Source: Megachile rotundata
Taxonomy: Eukaryota > Arthropoda > Insecta > Hymenoptera > Megachilidae
Direction: 5' to 3'
Assembly (NCBI RefSeq): GCF_050947335.1
Contig: NW_027473363.1
Coordinates: 622,501 to 686,500, forward strand
DNA: 64,000 nt
Both the position numbers and the translations under genes were made by a program. The notes beneath the pieces are model-generated. The model ran no database searches, was not told the DNA's origin, and worked only from the letters and a program-made list of their open reading frames with translations. Every line of letters starts with the position of its first letter. Within the stretch, counting starts at the first letter, position 1. Positions 14,481 to 30,204 of this stretch are shown piece by piece.

Positions 14481-17285
14481 CACAATCACACAATCACACA
14501 ATCACACAATCAAACAATCACACAATCACACAATCACACAATCACACAATCACACAATCACACACTCACACCATCACACAATCACACAATCAAACAATCA
14601 CACAATCACACAATCACACAATCACACAATCACACAATCACACAATCACACAATCACACAACCGCACAATCACACAATCACACAATCACACAATCAGACA
14701 ATCACACAATCTCACAATCTCACAATCACACAATCACACAATCACACAATCACACAATCACACAATCACACAATCACACAGTCACACAATCAAACAATCA
14801 CACAATCACACAATCACACAATCAAACAATCACACAATCACACAATCACACAATCACACAATCACACAATCACAATCACACAATCACACAATCACACAAT
14901 CAAACAATCACACAATCACACAATCACACAATCACACAATCACACAATCACACAATCACACAATCACACAATCACACAATCACACAATCACACACTCACA
15001 CCATCACACAATCACACAATCACACAATCACACAATCACACAATCACACAATCACACAATCACACAATCACACAATCACACAACCGCACAATCACACAAG
15101 CACACAATCACTCAATCACACAATCACACACTCACACAATCACACAATCACATTCACACAATCACACAATCACACAATCTCACAATCACACAAGCACACA
15201 ATCACTCAATCACACAATCACACACTCACACAATCACACAATCACATTCACACAATCACACAATCACACAATCTCACAATAACACAATCACACAATCACA
15301 CAATCACACAATCACACAATCACACAATCACAATCACACAATCACAATCACACAATCACACAATCACACAATCACACAATCACACAATCACACAATCACA
15401 CAATCACACAATCACGATCACACAATCACGATCACACAATCACGATCACACAATCACGATCACAGAATTACGGTCACACAATCACACAATCACAATCACA
15501 AAATCTTACTCAATCACACAATCACACAATCACTCAATCACACAACCACACAATCACAATCACACAATCACACAATCACACAATCACACAATCACACAAT
15601 CACACAATCACAATCACACAATCACACAATCAAACAATCACACAATCACACAATCACACAAGCACACAATCACTCAATCACACAATCACACACTCACACA
15701 ATCACACAATCACACAATCACACAATCTCACAATCACACAAACACATAATCACACAATAACACAATCACAATCACAAAATCACAATCACACAATCACAAT
15801 CACACAATCACAATCACACAATCACAATCACACAATCACACAATCACACAATAACACAATCACACAATCACACAATCACACAATCACACAATCACGATCA
15901 CACAATCACGATCACACAATCACGATCACAGAATTACGGTCACACAATCACACAATCACAATCACAAAATCTTACTCAATCACACAATCACACAATCACT
16001 CAATCACACAACCACACAATCACAATCACACAATCACAATTACAAAATCACACAATCACACAATCACACAATGACACAATCACACAATCACACAATCACG
16101 CAATCACACAGTCACACAATCACACAACCACACAACCACACAATCACACAAGCACACAATCACTCAATCACACAATCACACACTCACCAACCACTCAATC
16201 ACAATCACACAATCACAATCACACAATCACACAATTACACAAGGACAGAATCACTCAATCACACAATCACACACTCACACAATCACACAATCACACAATC
16301 ACACAATCACACAATCACACAATCACACAATCACACGATCACACGATCACACGATCACACAATCACACATTCACACAATCACACCATCACGCAGTCACAC
16401 AATCACACAACCACACAATCACTCAATCACACAATCACACAATCACACAATCACACAATCACACAATCACACAATCACACAGTCACCAACCACACAAGCA
16501 CACAATCACACAATCACTCAATCACACAATCACACAATCACACAATCACACAATCACGCAGTCACAATCACACAATCACAATCACACAATCACACAATAA
16601 CACAATCACACAATCACACAATCACACAATCACACAATCACACAATCACACAATCACACAATCACACAGTCACACAATCACACAATCACACAATCACAAT
16701 CACACAATCACAATCACACAATCACACAATCACAATCACACAATCACAATCACACAATCACACAATCACACAATCACACAATCACACAATCACACAATCA
16801 CGATCACACAATCACGATCACACAATCACGATACAACAATCACGATCACACAATCACGATCACACAATCACGGTCACACAATCACACAATCACACAATCA
16901 CACAATCATACAATCACACAATCACACAATCACACAATCACACACTCACACAATCACACAATCACATTCACACAATCACACAATCACACAATTTCACAAT
17001 CACACAATCACACAATAACACAATCACACAATCACACAATCACAATCACACAATCACACAATCAAACAATCACACAATCACACAATCACACAAGCACACA
17101 ATCACTCAATCACACAATCACACACTCACACAATCACACAATCACACAATCACACAATCTCACAATCACACAAACACATAATCACACAATAACACAATCA
17201 CAATCACAAAATCACAATCACACAATCACAATCACACAATCACAATCACACAATCACAATCACACAATCACACAATCACACAATC
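14480..17285 (+). repeat. About 3.23-3.25 kb duplication, copy 1
   Basis: Markers are ACACCATC (14571 and 15001), CAGACAATC (G at 14697) followed by two AATCTCAC units, GGACAG (16243), CGATACAAC near 16834, and AATTTCAC near 16990. The equivalents in copy 2 are 17797, 18235, 17923, 19493, about 20085 and about 20243, giving offsets of 3,226-3,250 bp. The 1.24 kb from 15001 to 16243 repeats the cassette of the first array (163-1421). The array at 1-7175 and this pair therefore share an ancestor. The open frame 16071-17018 has the same 315-residue translation as 19321-20268. Confidence 0.85.
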
Positions 17286-17705
17286 AAACAATCACACAAT
17301 CACACAATCACGGTCACACAATCAAACATTCACACAATCACACAATCACACAATCACGATCACACAATCACGATCACACAATCACGATACAACAATCACG
17401 ATCACACAATGACGATCACACAATCACGGTCACACAATCACACAATCACAATCACAAAATCTTACACAATCACACAATCACACAATCACACAGTCACACA
17501 ATCACACAATCACAATCACGCAATCACACATTCACGATCACACAATCACCATCACACAATCACGGTCACACAATCACGGTCACACAACCACACAACCACA
17601 CAATCACACAATCACGCAATCACACAATCACACAATCACACAATCACACAATCACACACTCACACAATCACACAATCACATTCACACAATCACACAATCA
17701 CACAA
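17286..17705 (+). repeat. CGGTC/CGATACAAC cassette between duplicates
   Basis: Separates the two 3.23-kb copies. It holds CGGTC, CAAACATTC, CACGATC units, CGATACAAC near 17388, a unique CACAATGACGATC at 17407-17413 (C to G within a CACGATC run), CTTACAC near 17460, CACGCAATC, CACATTCACGATC, CACCATC, a double CGGTC and AACCACACAACC. The same series occurs near 11.63-11.95 and 21.2-21.55 kb. The ATG of the open frame at 17409 comes only from the CAATGACG variant. Confidence 0.7.
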
Positions 17706-20530
17706 TCACAATCACACAATCACACAATCACACAATCAAACAATCACACAATCACACAATCACACAATCACACAATCACACAATCACACACTCACACCAT
17801 CACACAATCACACAATCAAACAATCACACAATCACACAATCACACAATCACACAATCACACAATCACACAATCACACAATCACACAACCGCACAATCACA
17901 CAATCACACAATCACACAATCAGACAATCACACAATCTCACAATCTCACAATCACACAATCACACAATCACACAATCACACAATCACACAATCACACAAT
18001 CACACAGTCACACAATCAAACAATCACACAATCACACAATCACACAATCAAACAATCACACAATCACACAATCACACAATCACACAATCACACAATCACA
18101 CAATCACAATCACACAATCACACAATCACACAATCAAACAATCACACAATCACACAATCACACAATCACACAATCACACAATCACACAATCACACAATCA
18201 CACAATCACACAATCACACAATCACACACTCACACCATCACACAATCACACAATCACACAATCACACAATCACACAATCACACAATCACACAATCACACA
18301 ATCACACAATCACACAACCGCACAATCACACAAGCACACAATCACTCAATCACACAATCACACACTCACACAATCACACAATCACATTCACACAATCACA
18401 CAATCACACAATCTCACAATCACACAAGCACACAATCACTCAATCACACAATCACACACTCACACAATCACACAATCACATTCACACAATCACACAATCA
18501 CACAATCTCACAATAACACAATCACACAATCACACAATCACACAATCACACAATCACACAATCACACAATCACACAATCACAATCACACAATCACAATCA
18601 CACAATCACACAATCACACAATCACACAATCACACAATCACACAATCACACAATCACACAATCACGATCACACAATCACGATCACACAATCACGATCACA
18701 CAATCACGATCACAGAATTACGGTCACACAATCACACAATCACAATCACAAAATCTTACTCAATCACACAATCACACAATCACTCAATCACACAACCACA
18801 CAATCACAATCACACAATCACACAATCACACAATCACACAATCACACAATCACACAATCACAATCACACAATCACACAATCAAACAATCACACAATCACA
18901 CAATCACACAAGCACACAATCACTCAATCACACAATCACACACTCACACAATCACACAATCACACAATCACACAATCTCACAATCACACAAACACATAAT
19001 CACACAATAACACAATCACAATCACAAAATCACAATCACACAATCACAATCACACAATCACAATCACACAATCACAATCACACAATCACACAATCACACA
19101 ATAACACAATCACACAATCACACAATCACACAATCACACAATCACGATCACACAATCACGATCACACAATCACGATCACAGAATTACGGTCACACAATCA
19201 CACAATCACAATCACAAAATCTTACTCAATCACACAATCACACAATCACTCAATCACACAACCACACAATCACAATCACACAATCACAATTACAAAATCA
19301 CACAATCACACAATCACACAATGACACAATCACACAATCACACAATCACGCAATCACACAGTCACACAATCACACAACCACACAACCACACAATCACACA
19401 AGCACACAATCACTCAATCACACAATCACACACTCACCAACCACTCAATCACAATCACACAATCACAATCACACAATCACACAATTACACAAGGACAGAA
19501 TCACTCAATCACACAATCACACACTCACACAATCACACAATCACACAATCACACAATCACACAATCACACAATCACACAATCACACGATCACACGATCAC
19601 ACGATCACACAATCACACATTCACACAATCACACCATCACGCAGTCACACAATCACACAACCACACAATCACTCAATCACACAATCACACAATCACACAA
19701 TCACACAATCACACAATCACACAATCACACAGTCACCAACCACACAAGCACACAATCACACAATCACTCAATCACACAATCACACAATCACACAATCACA
19801 CAATCACGCAGTCACAATCACACAATCACAATCACACAATCACACAATAACACAATCACACAATCACACAATCACACAATCACACAATCACACAATCACA
19901 CAATCACACAATCACACAGTCACACAATCACACAATCACACAATCACAATCACACAATCACAATCACACAATCACACAATCACAATCACACAATCACAAT
20001 CACACAATCACACAATCACACAATCACACAATCACACAATCACACAATCACGATCACACAATCACGATCACACAATCACGATACAACAATCACGATCACA
20101 CAATCACGATCACACAATCACGGTCACACAATCACACAATCACACAATCACACAATCATACAATCACACAATCACACAATCACACAATCACACACTCACA
20201 CAATCACACAATCACATTCACACAATCACACAATCACACAATTTCACAATCACACAATCACACAATAACACAATCACACAATCACACAATCACAATCACA
20301 CAATCACACAATCAAACAATCACACAATCACACAATCACACAAGCACACAATCACTCAATCACACAATCACACACTCACACAATCACACAATCACACAAT
20401 CACACAATCTCACAATCACACAAACACATAATCACACAATAACACAATCACAATCACAAAATCACAATCACACAATCACAATCACACAATCACAATCACA
20501 CAATCACAATCACACAATCACACAATCACA
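17706..20530 (+). repeat. About 3.23-3.25 kb duplication, copy 2
   Basis: Tandem partner of 14480-17285, with the same marker order. The offset grows from 3,226 bp at ACACCATC (14571/17797) to 3,250 bp at GGACAG (16243/19493); the difference of 24 bp is three octamers. Similarity ends near 20530, where AATCACAAAATC and AATCACAAACTC units begin. Two long open frames here (17409-19010 and 19321-20268) are by-products of stop-free octamers. Confidence 0.85.
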
Positions 20531-22060
20531 AAATCACACAATCACAAACTCACACACTCACACAATCACACAATCACACAATCACACAATCTCGCAATCA
20601 CACAATCACACAATCACACAATCACACAATCACACAAGCACACAATCACTCAATCACACAATCACACAATCACACAATCACACAATCCCACCATCGCACA
20701 ATCACACAATCTCACTATCACACAATCACACAATCACACAATCACACAATCACACAATCACGCAATCACACAATCACACAATCACACAATCACACAATCA
20801 CACAATCACACAATCACACAATCATACAATCACACAATCACACAATCACACAATCACACACTCACACAATCACACAATCACATTCACACAATCACACAAT
20901 CACACAATTTCACAATCACACAATCACACAATAACACAATCACACAATCACACAATCACAATCACACAATCACACAATCAAACAATCACACAATCACACA
21001 AGCACACAATCACTCAATCACACAATCACACACTCACACAATCACACAATCACACAATCACACAATCTCACAATCACACAAACACATAATCACACAATAA
21101 CACAATCACAATCACAAAATCACAATCACACAATCACAATCACACAATCACAATCACACAATCACAATCACACAATCACACAATCACACAATCAAACAAT
21201 CACACAATCACACAATCACGGTCACACAATCAAACATTCACACAATCACACAATCACACAATCACGATCACACAATCACGATCACACAATCACGATACAA
21301 CAATCACGATCACACAATCACGATCACACAATCACGGTCACACAATCACACAATCACAATCACAAAATCTTACACAATCACACAATCACACAATCACACA
21401 GTCACACAATCACACAATCACAATCACGCAATCACACATTCACGATCACACAATCACGATCACACAATCACGGTCACACAATCACGGTCACACAACCACA
21501 CAACCACACAATCACACAATCACGCAATCACACAATCACACAATCACACAATCACACAATCACACACTCACACAATCACACAATCACATTCACACAATCA
21601 CACAATCACACAATCTCACAATCACACAAACACATAATCACACAATAACACAATCACAATCACACAATCACAATCACACAATCATAATCACACAATCACA
21701 ATCACACAATCACAATCACACAATCACAATCACACAATCACAATCACACAATCACAATCACACAATCACTATCACACAATCACAATCACACAATCACAAT
21801 CACACAATCACACAATCACACAATCACACAATCACACAATCACACAATCACACAATCACTCAATCACACAATCACACAATCACAATCACGCAATCACAAT
21901 CACACAATCACACAGTCACACAATCACACAATCACACAATCACACAATCACACAATCACACAATCACACAATCACAATCACACAATCACAATCACACAAT
22001 CATAATCACACAATCACACAATCACACAATCAAACAATCACACAATCACACAATCACACA
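20531..22060 (+). repeat. Mosaic including a copy of the 11.2-12.05 kb cassette
   Basis: 20531-20800 holds rare units, including CACAAACTC, AATCTCGCAATC, CCCACCATCGCAC and CTCACTATC. From about 20800 to 21670 the unit order matches 11180-12050, with AATTTCAC at 20908 versus 11280 and CGATACAAC at 21294 versus 11674 (offsets 9,628 and 9,620 bp; one octamer apart). From 21645 to about 21810 there is a run of CACAATCACACAAT 14-mers with one CATAATC and one CACTATC variant. The rest is CACTCAAT, CACGCAATC and CAGTC units. Confidence 0.7.
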
Positions 22061-25000
22061 ATCACACAATTACACAATCACGATCACACAATCACGATCA
22101 CACAATTACGGTCACACAATCACACAATCACAATCACAAAATCTTACTCAGTCACACAATCACACAATCACAATCACAAAATCTTACTCAATCACACAAT
22201 CACACAATCACTCAATCACACAACCACACAATCACAATCACACAATCACAATTACACAATCACACAATCACACAGTCACACAATCACACAATCACAATCA
22301 CGCAATCACACAATCCCGATCACACATTCACGATCACACAATCACGATCACACAATCACGGTCACACAATCACGGTCACACAACCACACAACCACACAAT
22401 CACACAATCACGCAACACACAATCACACAATCACACAATCACACAATCACACAATCACACAATCACATTCACACTATCACACAATCACACAATCACACAA
22501 TCTCACAATCACACAAACACATAATCACACAATAACACAATCACAATCACAAAATCACAATCACAAAATCGCAATCACACAATCACAATCACACAATCAC
22601 AATCACACAATCACAATCACACAATCACAATCACACAATCACAATCACACAATCACAATCACACAATCACACAATCACACAATCACACAATCAAACAATC
22701 AAACAATCACACAATCACGGTCACACAATCAAACATTCACACAATCACACAATCACACAATCACGATCACACAATCACGATCACACAATCACGATCACAC
22801 AATCACGGTCACACACTCACGGTCACACAATCACGGTCACACAACCACACAATCACACAATCACACAATCATACAATCACACAATCACACAATCACAGAA
22901 TCACACACTCACACAATCACACAATCACATTCACACAATCACATTCACACAATCACACAATCACACAATTTCACAATCACACAATCACACAATCACACAA
23001 TCACACAATCACACAATCACAATCACACAATCACACAATCAAACAATCACACAATCACACAATCACACAAGCACACAATCACTCAATCACACAATCACAC
23101 ACTCACACAATCACACAATCACACAATCACACAATCTCACAATCACACAAACACATAATCACACAATAACACAATCACAATCACAAAATCACAATCACAC
23201 AATCACAATCACACAATCACAATCACACAATCACAATCACACAATCACAATCACACAATCACAATCACACAATCACAATCACACAATCACAATCACACAA
23301 TCACAATCACACAATCACAATCACACAATCACACAATCACATAATCAAACAATCACACAATCACACAATCACGGTCACACAATCAAACATTCACACAATC
23401 ACACAATCACACAATCACGATCACACAATCACGATCACACAATCACGATCACACAATCACACAATCACACAATCACACAATCATACAATCACACAATCAC
23501 ACAATCACACAATCACACACTCACACAATCACACAATCACATTCACCCAATCACACAATCACACAATTTCACAATCACACAATCACACAATCACACAATC
23601 ACACAATCACACAGTCACACAATCACAATCACACAATCACACAATCAAACAATCACACAATCACACAATCACACAAGCACACAATCACTCAATCACACAA
23701 TCACACACTCACACAATCACACTATCACACAATCACACAATCTCACAATCACACAAACACATAATCACACAATAACACAATCACAATCACAAAATCACAA
23801 TCACACAATCACAATCACACAATCACAATCACACAACCACACAATCACACAATCACGCAATCACACAATCACACAATCACACAATCACACAATCACACAC
23901 TCACACAATCACACAATCACATTCACACAATCACACAATCACACAATCTCACAATCACACAAACACATAATCACACAATAACACAATCACAATCACACAA
24001 TCACAATCACACAATCATAATCACACAATCACAATCACACAATCACAATCACACAATCACAATCACACAATCACAATCACACAATCACACAATCACTCAA
24101 TCACACAATCACACAATCACAATCACACAATCACAATTACACAATCACACAATCACACAATCACACAATCACACAATCACACAATCACACAATCACACAA
24201 TCACACAATCACACAGTCACACAATCACACAACCACACAACCACACAATCACACAAGCACACAATCACACAATCACACAATCACACAATCACACAATCAC
24301 ACAATCACACAATCTCACAATCACACAAACACATAATCACACAATAACACAATCACAATCACAAAATCACAATCACACAATCACAATCACACAATCACAA
24401 TCACACAATCATAATCACACAATCACACAATCACACAATCAAACAATCACACAATCAAACAATCACACAATCACACAATCACGGTCACACAATCAAACAT
24501 TCACACAATCACACAATCACACAATCACGATCACACAATCACGATCACACAATCACGATACAACAATCACGATCACACAATCACGATCACACAATCACGG
24601 TCACACAATCACACAATCACAATCACAAAATCTTACACAATCACACAATCACACAATCACACAGTCACACAATCACACAATCACAATCACGCAATCACAC
24701 ATTCACGATCACACAATCACGATCACACAATCACGGTCACACAATCACGGTCACACAACCACACAACCACACAATCACACAATCACGCAATCACACAATC
24801 ACACAATCACACAATCACACAATCACACACTCACACAATCACACAATCACATTCACACAATCACACAATCACACAATCTCACAATCACACAAACACATAA
24901 TCACACAATAACACAATCACAATCACACAATCACAATCACACAATCATAATCACACAATCACAATCACACAATCACAATCACACAATCACAATCACACAA

Positions 25001-25200
25001 TCACAATCACACAATCACAATCACACAATCACAATCACACAATCACACAATCACACAATCATACAATCACACAATCACACAATCACACAGACACACAATC
25101 TCACAATCACGCAAACACACAATCACACAATCACACAATAACAATCACACAATCACAGTCACACAATCACAATCACACAATCACACAATCACACAATCAC
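22061..25200 (+). repeat. Block duplicated 8.15 kb downstream, copy 1
   Basis: Recurs at about 30205-33360. Shared rare markers are the AATTACAC unit (22070/30213), the seven-base CGCAACA unit (G 22412/30555), CACACTCACGG (T 22817/30974), CACATTCACCCAATC (A 23541/31698), and the CACAGACACAC unit (G 25090/33245). The offsets are 8,143, 8,143, 8,157, 8,157 and 8,155 bp. It includes a doubled 40-bp CTTACTC sub-repeat near 22141/22181 and a long CACAATCACACAAT run near 23170-23330. Confidence 0.85.
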
Positions 25201-26400
25201 ACAATCACTCAATCACACAATCACACAAACACACAATCACACAATCACAATCGCACAATCACAATCGCACAATCACAATCGCACAATCACAATTACACAA
25301 TCACACAATCACACAATCACACAATCACACAATCACACAATCACACAATCACACAATCACTCAATCACACAATCACACAATCACAATCACGCAATCACAA
25401 TCACACAATCACACAGTCACACAATCACACAATCACAATCACGCAATCACACAATCCCGGTCACACAATCACGATCACACAATCACGATCACACAATCAC
25501 GGTCATACAATCACGGTCACACAACCACACAACCGCACAATCACACAATCACACAATCACACAATCACACAATCACACTATCACACAATTACACAATCAC
25601 GCAATCACACAATCACTCAATCACACAATCACACAAACACACAATCACACAATCACAATCGCACAATCACAATCGCACAATCACAATCGCACAATCACAA
25701 TCGCACAATCACAATTACACAATCACACAATCACAAAATCTTACACAATCACACAATCACACAGTCACTCAATCACACAATCACACAATCACAATCACAC
25801 AATCACAATTACACAATCACACAATCACACAATCACACAATCACACAATCACACAATCACACAATCACACAATCACACAATCACACAATCACACAATCAC
25901 ACAATCACACAATCACACAGTCACACAATCACACAACCACACAACCACACAACCACACAATCGCACAATCACACAATCAAGCAATCACACAATCACACAA
26001 TCACACAATCACACAATCACACAATCACACAATCACACAATCACAAAATCACACAATCACACAATCACACAATCACACAATCACTCAATCACACAATCAC
26101 ACAATCACACAATCACACAATCACACAATCACAAAATCACACAATCACACAATCACACAATCACACAATCACACAATCACACAGTCACCAACCACACAAG
26201 CACACAATCACTCAATCACTCAATCACACAATCACAATCACACAATCACGCAGTCACAATCATACAATCACAATCACACAATCACACAATCACACAATCA
26301 CACAATCACAAAATCACACAATCACACAATCACACAATCACTCAATCACACAATCACACAATCACACAATCACAAAATCACACAATCACACAATCACACA
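25201..26400 (+). repeat. Stretch rich in CACAATCGCACAAT 14-mers
   Basis: Holds two clusters of the TCGCAC flavour of the 14-mer, near 25250-25290 and 25665-25715. Both are followed by AATTACAC. Then come CTTACAC near 25740, AACCACACAACC, CAAGCAATC near 25978, CACAAAATC units, CAGTCACCAACC near 26185, and doubled CACTCAAT units. The AACCGCAC and CGGTCATAC motifs near 25500-25540 recur beside every later TCGCAC cluster. It looks like a cassette reused at 27.9, 34.5, 37.3, 44.9 and 50.3 kb. No gene was seen. Confidence 0.7.
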
Positions 26401-29400
26401 ATCACACAATCACACAATCACACAATCACACAATCACACAATCACACAATGACACAATCACCCAATCACACAATCACACAACCACACAATCACACAATCA
26501 CACAATCAAACAATCACACAATCACACAATCACACAATCACACAATCACACAATCACACAAGCACACAATCACACAATCACACAATCACACAAGCACACA
26601 ATCACAAAATCACACAATCACACAATCACACAATCACACAATCACACAATCACACAATCACACAATGACACAAACACCCAATCACACAATCACACAACCA
26701 CACAATCACACAATCACACAATCAAACAATCACACAATCACACAATCACACAATCACACAATCACACAATCACAAAAGCACACAATCACAAAATCACACA
26801 ATCACACAATCACACAATCACACAATCACACAATCACACAATCACACAATGACACAATCACCCAATCACACAATCACACAACCACACAATCACACAATCA
26901 CACAATGACACAATCACCCAATCACACAATCACACACTCATACAATCACACAATCACACAATCAAACAATCACACAATCACACAATCACACAATCACACG
27001 ATGACACGATCACACGATCACACAATCACACAAGCACACAATCACTCAATCACACAATCACATACTCACACAATCACACAATCACCCAACCACACAATCA
27101 CACAATCCCACAGTCGCACAATCACACAATCACACAATCACACAATCACACAATCACACAATCACACAATCACACAATCACAATCACACAATCACAATCA
27201 CACAATCACAATCACATAATCACAATCACACAATCACAATCACACAATCACAATCACACAATCACAATCACACAATCACACAATCACACAATCAAACAAT
27301 CACACAATCACACTATCACGGTCACACAATCAGACATTCACACAATCACACAATCACACAATCACGATCACACAATCACGATCACACAATCACGATCACA
27401 CAATCACACAATCACACAATCACACAATCATACAATCACACAATCACACAATCACACAATCACACACTCACACAATCACACAATCACATTCACACAATCA
27501 CACAATCACACAATTTCACAATCACACAATAACACAATCACACAATCACACAATCACACAATCACAATCACACAATCACAATCACACAATCACAATCACA
27601 CAATCACAATCACACAATCACAATCACACAATCATAATCACACAATCACAATCACACAATCACAATCACACAATCACAATCACACAATCACAATCACACA
27701 ATCACAATCACACAATCACAATCACACAATCACAATCACACAATCACACAATCACACAATCATACAATCACACAATCACACAATCACACAGACACACAAT
27801 CTCACAATCACGCAATCACACAATCACACAATCACACAATCACAGTCACACAATCACAATCACACAATCACACAATCACACAATCACACAATCACTCAAT
27901 CACACAATCACACAAACACACAATCACACAATCACAATCGCACAATCACAATCGCACAATCACAATCGCACAATCACAATTACACAATCACACAATCACA
28001 AAATCTTACACAATCACACAATCACACAGTCACTCAATCACACAATCACACAATCACAATCACACAATCACAATTACACAATCACACAATCACACAATCA
28101 CACAATCACACAATCACACAATCACACAATCACACAATCACACAATCACACAATCACACAATCACACAATCACACAGTCACACAATCACACAACCACACA
28201 ACCACACAACCACACAATCACACAATCACACAATCAAGCAATCACACAATCACACAATCACACAATCACACAATCACACAATCACACAATCACACAATCA
28301 CAAAATCACACAATCACACAATCACACAATCACACAATCACTCAATCACACAATCACAGAATCACACAATCACACAATCACACAATCACAAAATCACACA
28401 ATCACACAATCACACAATCACACAATCACACAATCACACAGTCACCAACCACACAAGCACACAATCACTCAATCACTCAATCACACAATCACAATCACAC
28501 AATCACGCAGTCACAATCACACAATCACAATCACACAATCACACAATCACACAATCACACAATCACAAAATCACACAATCACACAATCACACAATCACTC
28601 AATCACACAATCACACAATCACACAATCACAAAATCACACAATCACACAATCACACAATCACACAATCACACAATCACACAATCACACAATCACACAATC
28701 ACACAATGACACAATCACCCAATCACACAATCACACAATCACACAAGCACACAATCACAAAATCACACAATCACACAATCACACAATCACACAATCACAC
28801 AATCACACAATCACACAATGACACAATCACCCAATCACACAATCACACAACCACACAATCACACAATCACACAATCAAACAATCACACAATCACACAATC
28901 ACACAATCACACAATCACACAATCACAAAAGCACACAATCACAAAATCACACAATCACACAATCACACAATCGACAATCACACAATCACACAATCACACA
29001 ATGACACAATCACCCAATCACACAATCACACAACCACACAATCACACAATCACACAATCAAACAATCACACAGTCACTCAATCACACAATCACACAATCA
29101 CAATCACACAATCACAATTACACAATCACACAATCACACAATCACACAATCACACAATCACACAATCACACAATCACACAATCACACAATCACACAATCA
29201 CACAATCACACAATCACACAGTCACACAATCACACAACCACACAACCACACAACCACACAATCACACAATCACACAATCAAACAATCACACAATCACACA
29301 ATCACACAATCACACAATCACACAATCACACAATCACAAAATCACACAATCACACAATCACACAATCACACAATCACTCAATCACACAATCACACAATCA

Positions 29401-30204
29401 CACAATCACACAATCACACAATCACAAAATCACACAATCACACAATCACACAATCACACAATCACACAATCACACAGTCACCAACCACACAAGCACACAA
29501 TCACTCAATCACTCAATCACACAATCACAATCACACAATCACGCAGTCACAATCACACAATCACAATCACACAATCACACAATCACACAATCACACAATC
29601 ACAAAATCACACAATCAAACAATCACACAATCACTCAATCACACAATCACACAATCACACAATCACACAATCACACAATCACAAAATCACACAATCACAC
29701 AATCACACAATCACACAATCACACAATCACACAATCACACAATCACACAATCACACAATGACACAATCACCCAATCACACAATCACACACTCACACAATC
29801 ACACAATCACACAATCAAACAATCACACAATCACACCATCACACGATCACACGATCACACGATCACACAATCACACAAGCACACAATCACTCAATCACAC
29901 AATCACATACTCACACAATCACACAATCACCCAACCACACAATCACACAATCCCACAGTCGCACAATCACGCAATCACACAATCACACAATCACACAATC
30001 ACACAATCACACAATCACACAATCACACAATCACAATCACACAATCACAATCACACAATCACAATCACACAATCACAATCACACAATCACAATCACACAA
30101 TCACAATCACACAATCACAATCACACAATCACAATCACACAATCACAATCACACAATCACACAATCACACAATCAAACAATCACACAATCACACAATCAC
30201 ACAA
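26401..30204 (+). repeat. Block duplicated 6.5-6.9 kb downstream, copy 1
   Basis: Marked by CAATGACACAATCACCCAATC units (ATG at 26449, 28706, 28818, 29758) and CAATGACACAAACACCC (26665). Other markers are CATACTC (27061), CAGACATTC (G 27333), CACAGACACAC (G 27791) and ATCGACAATC (T 28971). Their counterparts are 33519 for 26665, 33914 for 27061, 34353 for 27791, 35268 for 28706, 35485 for 28971 and 36280 for 29758. The offset falls from 6,854 to 6,548 bp around 27.2-27.46 kb because about 305 bp present here is absent downstream. All three forward frames hold long open stretches (28706-29761, 28818-31301, 29758-30678). Confidence 0.82.

Noticed and set aside
16071..20268. Identical 315-residue open frames at 16071 and 19321 as duplicated genes
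   Set aside because: They are by-products of the ~3.25-kb duplication of stop-free octamers. The ATG comes from a CAATGACAC variant and the stop from CAATAAC.
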